From the NCBI GenBank assembly GCA_029933635.1, contig JAOZNS010000027.1:1-10313 (forward strand): 10,313 bases of DNA. Direction: 5' to 3'. The position numbers and the translations under genes were made by a program. Below, piece by piece: positions 1 to 6,434 of this stretch. The stretch is from Candidatus Zixiibacteriota bacterium (GTDB taxonomy: Bacteria > Zixibacteria > MSB-5A5 > SM1-73). The stretch's first letter is position 1; each line of letters starts with the position of its first letter. The notes below the pieces were generated by a model. It searched no databases and was not told the origin of the DNA. It was given only the letters and a program-made list of their open reading frames with translations.

Positions 1-46
1 GGGCTTCCAGCCCCGCTGAATAATTCGGCGGGCAAGGATGCCCGCC
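1..46. repeat. Cluster of overlapping palindromes downstream of the EamA gene
   Basis: Three inverted repeats overlap here. Positions 1-5 pair with 9-13 (GGGCT/AGCCC, loop TCC). Positions 12-20 pair with 24-32 (nine pairs, one of them G-U, loop TAA). Positions 27-34 pair with 39-46 (GGCGGGCA/TGCCCGCC, perfect, loop AGGA). The second and third compete for bases 27-32, so only one can form at a time. The cluster lies just after the EamA stop codon on the minus strand and may protect or end that transcript. No T-run follows in the minus direction within the window, so a classical intrinsic terminator is not shown. The GC-rich, tightly packed form resembles dispersed extragenic palindromic (REP-like) repeats, but no second copy of this sequence is in the window. 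Confidence 0.5.
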
Positions 47-53
47 CTGCCAT

Positions 54-980
54 CTACCGGTGAAATCTTGAAACGCTATTTTTTGCCAACGTTTTCCGGC
101 TTATGATAATTAGCAGACATCCGCCGATGACGAATAGACCCCCTACGATCTCTCGTGGCGCAGGAGTTTGGCTTAAAGCAAAAAATGCCAGAATCGCCAC
201 AAAAACCGGCTGGCTCTGGTTAATTAAGGCAACTTTGGATACCTCAATGTATCTTAAGGCATAAAGATAAATTGGACGGGTCAGCACCGGTCCTGCGATA
301 GCGATAATAAGAATTCCCCACCATATCGATCCAATTCCTTCAAATGAGGCTCCCACAAGTGCAACTGCGATCCAGAAGAGCAATGAACTTATCAGGTTCC
401 GCAAAAAGCTTAAGATTAAAGGGTCCACATAACGAACAGCGATTTTGGCAACAAACTCCGCGGTCCCGAAGCAAACCGCACTGAATAATACCACCCAGAA
501 GCCGAGGGAATATTCCGCCCGGAAGGTGAACTTCATCAAAACGATTCCCCCCAACACTAAAACCGCGCCCAACCCTTCACCCCGGGTAAAGCGCTCGCCC
601 AGGATCAGAATGCCCAAAGAGATGGTCACCAAGGTCTCGAAACGATTTAAAAATGAGGCTAAGGTTGGATCCATCATTTTGATTCCAATCCAGTAGGTCC
701 AGATTGCCACGAACGCCAGAACGCTGAAGGCTAAAGTCCACCCCCATGCTTTCCAATCTAAAGCGAGGAGAAGTTTTCGCCGCCGGCGAAGAACCAAAGA
801 TGGCGCAAGAAGGACCGAACTTATGGGAAAAACCAATGCATTTAATGCCAGGGGAGAAATGGTGTGAAGAGTCCATTTGCCTGAAACGATCAGCACCGAC
901 GCCATAACTGCAGACAGCGAGGCATAAAGATAACCTATAGATAGATTTGAACTATCGTTCCGCCGGGAGTAATTATTCAT
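54..980 (-). CDS. EamA/DMT-family inner-membrane transporter
   Basis: A protein of 308 residues with about ten hydrophobic helices and two repeated EamA halves, the usual length and build of drug/metabolite-superfamily permeases. Each half ends with the family's typical pattern: the first with a stretch containing ILGERFTRGEGLGAVLVLGG, the second with NQSQPVFVAILAFF followed by a Gly-rich last helix. A basic patch (RRRRK) sits between early helices, as in positive-inside loops. The substrate cannot be told; relatives export amino acids, metabolites or drugs, or take up sugars. The frame stays open to a TTG at 1061, which would add 27 polar residues (Lys-rich, SPHFSYP) with no ribosome binding site. 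I prefer the ATG at 978-980, close to the first helix, although it too lacks a clear Shine-Dalgarno sequence. It lies downstream of the sigma-54-type response regulator on the same strand and could be a target of it. Confidence 0.85.
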   Translation of the reverse strand: MNNYSRRNDSSNLSIGYLYASLSAVMASVLIVSGKWTLHTISPLALNALVFPISSVLLAPSLVLRRRRKLLLALDWKAWGWTLAFSVLAFVAIWTYWIGIKMMDPTLASFLNRFETLVTISLGILILGERFTRGEGLGAVLVLGGIVLMKFTFRAEYSLGFWVVLFSAVCFGTAEFVAKIAVRYVDPLILSFLRNLISSLLFWIAVALVGASFEGIGSIWWGILIIAIAGPVLTRPIYLYALRYIEVSKVALINQSQPVFVAILAFFALSQTPAPREIVGGLFVIGGCLLIIISRKTLAKNSVSRFHR

Positions 981-1078
981 TAATGGGTAGCTGAAATGGG
1001 GACTGATAAATTGATCCTTTGATGTCTGCTTTTTTTTTACGCGGACGGGGCTTTCGATCAAAAAAGATCACAAGTCAA

Positions 1079-1095
1079 AGCATCTGCCGTGCAGG
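1079..1095 (-). promoter_or_regulatory. Possible sigma-54 (-24/-12) promoter upstream of the EamA gene
   Basis: Read on the minus strand, the sequence CTGCACGGCAGATGCT fits the sigma-54 pattern TGGCACGRNNNTTGCW at most positions. It has CACG after the -24 position and TGC at -12 with the correct spacing. The important deviation is TG in place of the invariant GG at -25/-24. The start of transcription would be near 1068, giving a leader of roughly 90 bases to the ATG at 980. The neighbouring gene encodes a sigma-54 activator, which makes the site worth noting, but one key base is wrong. Confidence 0.25.
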
Positions 1096-1141
1096 CTTTC
1101 TCCAAAAGATTGAGGAACATCAGCTCATCAGGTTTATCCGC

Positions 1142-2503
1142 TCAATCCTTTGGTCTTACAATTCCGTATTCCTTCATCTTCAACCGTAGAGTGTTTCGGT
1201 GAATGCCCAAAATTTCAGCACTTTTGTTCAAGTTCCAATCTGTTTTCCTCAGCACATCTTCGATGTGAGCCTTTTCTACATCTTTGAGAGAAAGCGATGC
1301 AGGCTGGGGGCGTCCGGAAGATTTCTCCGAGACCAATCCTAAGTAAGGCAAGTCACTTTTGTCTATCGCATCGCTTCTTGAAAGAACCACTCCCCTTTCG
1401 ATAACATTCTCCAGCTCCCGAACGTTTCCGGGCCAATCATAATTCAAAAATATATCCTTCACCTCAGGGGTAATTCCTCTGATCGATCGGCCACATTTCT
1501 GGTTGGCTTTCTTAATGAAGTGATCGACCAAAAGCAGGATATCCTCTTTTCTTTCTCGTAAAGGAGGAATGAATATCGAGATCACGTTCAATCGATAGTA
1601 TAAATCCTCCCTGAAGGTTCCCTGACTAATCTTTTTCTCCAGATTTTGATTAGTTGCAGAGATAATGCGCACATCCACCTTCAAAGTCTCCTTACCTCCT
1701 AATCTTTCAAACTCTTGGAATTCGACCACCCGCAAAAGCTTGATCTGAGTTTCGAGAGGAATATCACCCACTTCATCTAAGAAAAGAGTTCCCCCGTCAG
1801 CCAGTTCAAATCTTCCCTCTCTTTTCTTGATCGCTCCGGTAAAGGCGCCCCTTTCATGCCCGAAAAGCTCCGATTCCAAAAGGGTATTAGGCAACGAGGC
1901 ACAGGAGACAGGAATAAATCTTTTGTTCGCCCGATCACTTAAGGCATGAATTGCCCTTGCCACCAGCTCTTTGCCCGTTCCACTTTCTCCCCTTATTAAA
2001 ACGGTCGACTTTGCTTTTGCCACCCGAGAAATGGTGCTTAACACCTCTTTGATCGCTTTACTTTCGCCAATTATTTGGACATCTTTATACTTCTCCTCCA
2101 GTTGCTCCTTCAAGTAGTTGATCTCAACTAGAAGATGATAGCTCTGTAAAGCCTTGTTAATGTTTAACTTTAACTCTTCAAGGTTAATCGGTTTATTTAC
2201 ATAATGATACGCTCCAAGCTTCATAGCTTGAACCGCAGACTCGACCGAGCCATGAGCAGTTATCATTATCACTTGAATTTCCGGGTTAGACTCTTTAAGC
2301 TTTTTTAGAAGCTCAATTCCATCCATTCCCTGCATCTTCAGATCGACTAAAGCCAGTTCAAAGTTTTTGTCTTTGCAGATCTCCAGAGCCCGAAAGCCGG
2401 ATTCAGCCGTGCTTACCCGAAAGCCCTGTTTTTTTAGAAAACCAGACAAAGTTTCTCTTTGAAGCTCATCGTCATCCACTATCAGAATTCGGTAAAGCGC
2501 CAC
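1142..2503 (-). CDS. Sigma-54-dependent response regulator (NtrC/ZraR/AtoC type)
   Basis: A cytoplasmic transcription activator of 453 residues with the three classical domains. The receiver (about 1-120) has the acidic pocket D10-D12, phospho-acceptor D54, T82 and K104. The AAA+ sigma-54 activation domain (about 143-385) has Walker A GESGTGKE at 172-179, the sigma-54-contacting GAFTGA loop at 219-224 and Walker B GGTLFLDE at 237-244. It also has the arginine-bearing FREDLYYRLNV at 297-307 and WPGNVREL at 357-364. A Fis-type helix-turn-helix follows at about 407-447. On phosphorylation it should oligomerise and drive open-complex formation by sigma-54 RNA polymerase. The start is GTG with GGGAG seven bases upstream. 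It follows the histidine kinase by 29 bases, so the two are surely co-transcribed. All key residues are present. Target genes are unknown; the EamA gene just downstream is one candidate. Confidence 0.96.
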   Translation of the reverse strand: MALYRILIVDDDELQRETLSGFLKKQGFRVSTAESGFRALEICKDKNFELALVDLKMQGMDGIELLKKLKESNPEIQVIMITAHGSVESAVQAMKLGAYHYVNKPINLEELKLNINKALQSYHLLVEINYLKEQLEEKYKDVQIIGESKAIKEVLSTISRVAKAKSTVLIRGESGTGKELVARAIHALSDRANKRFIPVSCASLPNTLLESELFGHERGAFTGAIKKREGRFELADGGTLFLDEVGDIPLETQIKLLRVVEFQEFERLGGKETLKVDVRIISATNQNLEKKISQGTFREDLYYRLNVISIFIPPLRERKEDILLLVDHFIKKANQKCGRSIRGITPEVKDIFLNYDWPGNVRELENVIERGVVLSRSDAIDKSDLPYLGLVSEKSSGRPQPASLSLKDVEKAHIEDVLRKTDWNLNKSAEILGIHRNTLRLKMKEYGIVRPKD

Positions 2504-2532
2504 GGTTAAGCTCCCGATTTGGCTAATGGAGG

Positions 2533-4596
2533 TTATATCGATTCATTTCTTCTCATCGGCAATTTTATGGTGAAAACGGTCCCCTTTCCAACCTCACTTT
2601 TCACCTCTATTTTACCCTTGTGATCGGTGATTATTCGATATGCTATGGAAAGTCCAAGTCCGGTTCCCTTCTCCTTGGTGGAAAAATAAGGTTGGAAGAT
2701 CTGGGAAAGCTTCTTTTGGGGAATCCCACATCCTGAGTCTTCGATCCGAATAGAAATATTCTCTTCTGCATCATCCAAAAAGGATCGCAGGCTCAAAGTT
2801 CCTCCTGAAGGGGTTGCCTGAATCCCATTTAACAATATATTCAAAAGAGCTTTTTTAAGCTCCTCCGGATCAACTGTTATTTTCGGAAGAGGATGGATCT
2901 TTCTGTGAAACTGGACTCCTTTTTGTTTTGCTTCAATCTCGGCTAAATCTGCCACCTGGTTTAAAAACCTGCTCATATCCGTGGGGACTAAATTAAGCCT
3001 CTGGGCTTTGGCTAAGCTGAGAAACTGATTTATGATGCCGTCCAGCCTTTTGATCTCCTCTAAGATGATCTGGATAAATGACCTGTACTCCTTTTGATCC
3101 TTCCGGGGAACAAATTCGGACCTCAATCTTTGGGCAGTTATTGAGATAGCATTTAAAGGATTTCTTATCTCATGTGCTACTCCAGCCGCCAGATTACCCA
3201 AAGCTGATAGCCTTTCTATCCTTTTTGCCTCCTCCTCATATTTTTTCAATTCGGTGATATCGTGAATCACCGCCACTGCTCCCTTAAATTTATTCTCTTC
3301 GTCGAAAAGGCAGGATGTTCCTACTATCAAATTTCTCTCCTCACCAGAAGAGGTGCACAATTTTGTCTCGACATTCCTTGTAATTTTTCTGGTTTCCAAA
3401 GCCTGCTTTAAAAGACAGGGATCGTCTGGAAGGATCGACCTGTAATCCTGGTTAATTGCCGAGGTCTTGCTTATTCCAAATAGATCCTCGGCTAAGCGGT
3501 TCAACATGATAATCTTTCCATCCTCATTAACCGCCACCACCGCGCTATGCATAGCCTCCAACACGTTTCCGGTGAGGGTTTTAATCTGTTTATATGATCT
3601 GTGCAAGATGAAGTAGTTTTGATTTATGATCACGATTCCCATAATCAAAAGCCCCAGAAAGAACAGTATTACCGAAAATAAGATCATCTGCTTTTGATAG
3701 CTGGAAGCCACCTGTCTGTATCCTTCCAAGGAGAGTCCTACTCTGAAAATCCCCGAGGGAATATCTTCGGATTTAAAAGGCTTAACCACCTCCAGCACCT
3801 CTTTACCCTCAAAGGAGGTGATTCTGCTTTTTGCCCCCCCTTGTGCCAAGACGGACTTAAGGAAGGGATCCTCTTCGATTTTCAACATCCTTTCCACCTT
3901 CTTGGAGGCTAACACTATTCCCTCCATCGATTGCAAGACGATGTAATCTACCCCGCTTTCCTGGCTGATCCTCTGAATCAAATAGCCAATTCCGATTTCT
4001 TTTTTGAAGCTCTCCAGATATGAAGCAGATGCCACCACCACCACCACCCCTTTTGTCTTTAATCTTTTCACCGCGGAGGCATAGCTTTTCTCTGCCAAAA
4101 GCGTTTTAGCCTCAATCCCGAAGGTCACCTCCCGTTTTTCTCCCTCCAGGACGCTGGTTAAGGAAGGAATCACCGAAGTGGTTGAATCCTGATAAATCTC
4201 CCTATCTGAGGGATGACTGCTGTATTTTGGATTCAATTTCTGATCCAGAATATCGATGCGAAAAAGGTTGCTTTCTTTAACTATTTTCTCCAATTGTCGG
4301 TTGTCAATTTTTCCATCCTTTTCCATTCGGTTCACCAGATTAGCAATATCCCGGAGCCTCTCCCCTACCAGCTCCTCCACCAGAGCATTTGCTCGCACGG
4401 TATTCTGACTTGAATGAATTAAGCTTTCCAACAAAGCCATCCCTTGCTTCTCCATCACCCTCCGCATGTTGGATTTACCCTTCTGTATTCCAAAAAAGGC
4501 AATCAAAAAGAAGATTAAAGCAAAAAGCAGGGTGAGGATGATTACGTATCTTAACCTTATATTTGCCAGAAACTTCGTCGCTGGGGGAAATGGCAT
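2533..4596 (-). CDS. Membrane-bound PAS sensor histidine kinase (NtrB/ZraS-like)
   Basis: A 687-residue sensor kinase, cognate to the response regulator 29 bases downstream. In order: a helix at about 17-39 (YVIILTLLFALIFFLIAFFG), a periplasmic domain of about 260 residues, probably Cache-like, and a second helix at about 303-325. Then come a PAS domain at about 344-446, a HisKA dimerisation domain with the phosphorylated His475 in AGVAHEIRNPL, and a HATPase domain. The HATPase has N590 (N box), D620 in EDSGCGIP (G1) and GTGLGLS at 644-650 (G2). The ligand is unknown. I chose the ATG at 4594-4596 because AAGGGAG lies five bases upstream and a good promoter precedes it. The frame is open to a GTG at 4758, which would add 54 soluble residues (741 in all) but has no ribosome binding site. 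All catalytic residues are present. Confidence 0.93.
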   Translation of the reverse strand: MPFPPATKFLANIRLRYVIILTLLFALIFFLIAFFGIQKGKSNMRRVMEKQGMALLESLIHSSQNTVRANALVEELVGERLRDIANLVNRMEKDGKIDNRQLEKIVKESNLFRIDILDQKLNPKYSSHPSDREIYQDSTTSVIPSLTSVLEGEKREVTFGIEAKTLLAEKSYASAVKRLKTKGVVVVVASASYLESFKKEIGIGYLIQRISQESGVDYIVLQSMEGIVLASKKVERMLKIEEDPFLKSVLAQGGAKSRITSFEGKEVLEVVKPFKSEDIPSGIFRVGLSLEGYRQVASSYQKQMILFSVILFFLGLLIMGIVIINQNYFILHRSYKQIKTLTGNVLEAMHSAVVAVNEDGKIIMLNRLAEDLFGISKTSAINQDYRSILPDDPCLLKQALETRKITRNVETKLCTSSGEERNLIVGTSCLFDEENKFKGAVAVIHDITELKKYEEEAKRIERLSALGNLAAGVAHEIRNPLNAISITAQRLRSEFVPRKDQKEYRSFIQIILEEIKRLDGIINQFLSLAKAQRLNLVPTDMSRFLNQVADLAEIEAKQKGVQFHRKIHPLPKITVDPEELKKALLNILLNGIQATPSGGTLSLRSFLDDAEENISIRIEDSGCGIPQKKLSQIFQPYFSTKEKGTGLGLSIAYRIITDHKGKIEVKSEVGKGTVFTIKLPMRRNESI

Positions 4597-4630
4597 TTTT
4601 TCTCCCTTAGATGAATCCTTTAATTCAATC

Positions 4631-4659
4631 AATTTATGGAGGAACTTAAATGGTGTCAA
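4631..4659 (-). promoter_or_regulatory. Sigma-70-like promoter P2 for the kinase-regulator operon
   Basis: On the minus strand, TTGACA (4659-4654) and TAAATT (4636-4631) are separated by exactly 17 bases. The -35 is a perfect consensus and the -10 matches at four of six positions. Transcription would start near 4625, leaving a leader of about 28 bases with AAGGGAG in front of the ATG at 4596. This arrangement is the main reason to reject the longer kinase frame. Confidence 0.6.
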
Positions 4660-4802
4660 GAAATAAACCCCATCTTTTTTGTATACGCAAGGCAAATCTA
4701 AATCTGTAGCAACAGATCTTCTTCTCTTAAGCCATGGGAAATCTTCAAGTTCATCCACACGAGCGTAAAGGCAAAACTTTCTCCAGCATCTTCTTATGTG
4801 AA

Positions 4803-4832
4803 ATTATAGCCAATATCCTAAAGCCTTATCAA
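4803..4832 (-). promoter_or_regulatory. Sigma-70-like promoter P1, distal, for the kinase-regulator operon
   Basis: On the minus strand, TTGATA (4832-4827) and a perfect TATAAT (4808-4803) are 18 bases apart. Transcription would start near 4796, about 200 bases before the preferred kinase start and about 38 bases before the alternative GTG at 4758. If both promoters are used, the operon would have a long and a short leader. Confidence 0.5.
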
Positions 4833-4840
4833 ACTTTTCC

Positions 4841-4866
4841 GCATCGGGATTACAAAATCCCGATGC
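4841..4866. repeat. Perfect 11-base-pair palindrome with a 4-base loop
   Basis: GCATCGGGATT (4841-4851) is the exact reverse complement of AATCCCGATGC (4856-4866), with loop ACAA. It lies just upstream of the distal kinase promoter, ending nine bases before its -35 box. No T-run follows on either strand, so it is not a plain terminator. It could be a dispersed extragenic palindrome, a cruciform, or an operator for a dimeric protein. Confidence 0.55.
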
Positions 4867-4943
4867 AACAAGGTTATATATCATAGTTGCCCAATTCACC
4901 GGGGGGCGACTTTTATTGTACCTGATAAATCAAGCAATTACAC

Positions 4944-4973
4944 TCCCAGACGAGGGGAGGCGTCCGTCTGGGA
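4944..4973. repeat. 9-base-pair inverted repeat with a 12-base GC-rich loop
   Basis: TCCCAGACG (4944-4952) and CGTCTGGGA (4965-4973) are perfect reverse complements. Inside, GACG (4949-4952) can alternatively pair with CGTC (4961-4964), so two mutually exclusive foldings exist. It follows the Nramp gene on the minus strand and could stop exonucleases at the operon's 3' end. No T-run follows. Confidence 0.45.
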
Positions 4974-4982
4974 ATCTTCCTC

Positions 4983-5010
4983 AAAAATCCTTGCAACTAA
5001 AATGCAAAAG
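4983..5010 (-). terminator. Weak intrinsic terminator candidate after the Nramp gene
   Basis: On the minus strand, TTGCA (5007-5003) pairs with TGCAA (4995-4991) around a 7-base loop. Two further G-U pairs extend the stem, and five Ts follow at 4987-4983. The stem is AT-rich and short, so termination would be weak. It is placed about 90 bases after the Nramp stop codon, and it is the only stem with an adjoining T-run in this gap. Confidence 0.3.
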
Positions 5011-5085
5011 CCCCCTATTTTTCAGTAATCTGGAGATTCAAAGTGAAGAGATTGCACCAGGCTGTTTCTTTTTCGAGCTCCCGGG

Positions 5086-5104
5086 AGTTTAGATAATCTA
5101 AACT
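5086..5104. repeat. Palindrome spanning the Nramp stop codon
   Basis: Nine-base arms (5086-5094 and 5096-5104) are perfect reverse complements around a single base, with the TAG stop codon of the Nramp gene (5100-5098 on the minus strand) inside one arm. It overlaps a second perfect palindrome, CTCCCGGGAG (5078-5087). Both are too tight to fold without opening the centre pairs, so either a short 3' hairpin or a protein-binding site is possible. Confidence 0.4.
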
Positions 5105-6348
5105 ATTCCAAAGATTGAAAGAATAAGCATGATGTTAAGCGGGATCAAAATAGCAACCGTTAGCCAAACCAGGAAATTAAAACTTTTCCCGTTGGTATAA
5201 GCTCCCATGATTTTGGGGTCGTTAACCAGAATCAAGATGAAGAGAACAATGATGGGAAGAAGTATACCGTTTATCACCTGTGAGATAAACATTATAGGTA
5301 TAAGAGGAAGTTTGGGCCAGAGCACCACCCCTGCTCCCAGGAAAATCAGAAAGGAGTATAAACCATAAAACTGAGGTGCTTCGGAGAACTTCTTGTTTAC
5401 CCCTTGCTCCCATCCCATTCCCTCACAGACCACATAAGCGGTGGAAAGCGGCAAGATGGAGGCGGCAAAAAGTGATGCGTTCAAAAGCCCGAAGGCAAAA
5501 AGAAAGGAACAATACTTTCCTGCCAAAGGGGCTAACGCCAAAGCTGCATCCTTTGCCGTTTCGATTCTTATCCCGGCCTTGAATAAGGTGGCGGCACAAG
5601 CCACCATAATAAAGACAGCCACCAGGTTCACCATAAAGCTTCCGGAGATAACATCTGTCCGGCAATATTTGTAATTCTCCACCTTTATATTTTTCTCCAC
5701 CACCGCAGATTGCAGATAAAACTGCATCCAAGGGGCGATGGTGGTTCCAATCAGTCCAATCAGCATGCCCAAACTTCCGGAAGAAAGTTCAAGTTCGGGG
5801 GTCAATATGCTATCCTTCACCGCCTTCCAATCTGGCCTGGCCAGAAGACCGGATATGATATAAGTGATATAAAAAAGACAAGCCACCAGAAAAACTTTTT
5901 CCACCGATTTGTAAGTGCCCTTAACCACCAGTATCCAGACAAAGAATGCACCCAAGGGCACGGAGATGTATTTGGAGACCCCAAAGATCTCCAAGCTAGC
6001 GGCTATTCCGGCAAACTCTGCTATGGTATTTGCAAAATTGGTGAAGATCAAGGCTAAAAGAAGATAGAAGGTTATCTTTACGCCGAAATGTTCCCTTATC
6101 AGATCAGAGAGTCCTTTACCTGTTACCACCCCCATACGGGCGCTCATCTCCTGAACTATGATCAACACCAAGGTGATTGGAATAAGCGACCATATCAAGG
6201 AATATCCGAAGTGAGCACCAGCGATGGAATAGGTGGCGATTCCACCCGCATCGTTATCTACATTGGAGGTGATTATTCCCGGACCGAGCACCGCCAAAAA
6301 AATAAAAAAACTTCTTAATCGATATTTTGAAAACAGAGGTATCCTCAT
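5098..6348 (-). CDS. Nramp-family divalent metal transporter with non-canonical metal site
   Basis: A 416-residue inner-membrane protein with about 11 hydrophobic helices, the normal size for the Nramp (SLC11) family. Helix 1 shows GPGIITS followed by DNDAGGIATY. The conserved metal-binding Asp is kept as D33, but DPGN has become DAGG. Helix 6 shows GTTIAPW at 201-207 where the family has MPH, so both the methionine and the histidine are absent. In canonical members that methionine favours Mn2+ and Fe2+ over Ca2+ and Mg2+. Its loss here, and an MgtE-like sensor gene 86 bases upstream, suggest Mg2+ or another hard divalent ion, as in the Nramp-related Mg2+ transporters (NRMT). That is an inference, so no mntH symbol is given. 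The ATG start at 6348 has no visible Shine-Dalgarno sequence, and a hairpin lies just upstream, so its expression may depend on coupling or on that structure. Confidence 0.9.
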   Translation of the reverse strand: MRIPLFSKYRLRSFFIFLAVLGPGIITSNVDNDAGGIATYSIAGAHFGYSLIWSLIPITLVLIIVQEMSARMGVVTGKGLSDLIREHFGVKITFYLLLALIFTNFANTIAEFAGIAASLEIFGVSKYISVPLGAFFVWILVVKGTYKSVEKVFLVACLFYITYIISGLLARPDWKAVKDSILTPELELSSGSLGMLIGLIGTTIAPWMQFYLQSAVVEKNIKVENYKYCRTDVISGSFMVNLVAVFIMVACAATLFKAGIRIETAKDAALALAPLAGKYCSFLFAFGLLNASLFAASILPLSTAYVVCEGMGWEQGVNKKFSEAPQFYGLYSFLIFLGAGVVLWPKLPLIPIMFISQVINGILLPIIVLFILILVNDPKIMGAYTNGKSFNFLVWLTVAILIPLNIMLILSIFGIV

Positions 6349-6369
6349 GATAGATAAGATAAAAAGATA

Positions 6370-6406
6370 TTGGTCTCTTCAACCCTTATGAGGTGAAGAC
6401 GACCAA
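6370..6406 (-). promoter_or_regulatory. Intercistronic hairpin, possible attenuator before the Nramp gene
   Basis: TTGGTC (6370-6375) pairs with GACCAA (6401-6406), and CTTCA (6377-6381) with TGAAG (6394-6398), leaving a 1x2 internal loop and a 12-base apical loop. On the minus strand the stem is followed by TATCTTTTTATCTT and then the Nramp ATG 21 bases after the stem. This is close to an intrinsic terminator but has four bases between stem and T-run. It may lower or condition transcription into the transporter gene, or mark an RNA-processing site. Confidence 0.4.
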
Positions 6407-6434
6407 TCCGAACTTTGGTATCTTGGTTTTTTCT

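Larger units (their letters stand above)
4597..5097. other. Gene-poor region between the kinase and the Nramp transporter
   Basis: About 500 bases without a gene I can support. It holds the leader and two promoters of the histidine kinase (4631-4659 and 4803-4832), a perfect 11-base-pair palindrome (4841-4866), a 9-base-pair inverted repeat (4944-4973), a weak terminator candidate for the Nramp operon (4983-5010) and a palindrome at the Nramp stop codon (5086-5104). An open frame runs in phase with the kinase up to the stop at 4804-4806, but it has no plausible start signal. Between the named elements I see nothing further. Confidence 0.6.

Noticed and set aside
3834..3850. Sigma-54-like TGGCAC on the minus strand inside the kinase gene
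   Set aside because: The GG to GC spacing is one base too long, and the site lies within a coding sequence made by a run of seven G.
4698..4806. Leader peptide or separate small gene upstream of the kinase
   Set aside because: The candidate ATG at 4787-4789 gives only 12 codons, and the open frame in phase with the kinase has no start signal.
5710..6057. 115-codon plus-strand open frame opposite the Nramp gene
   Set aside because: It is an antisense shadow of a clear transporter gene, with no family resemblance and low-quality composition.
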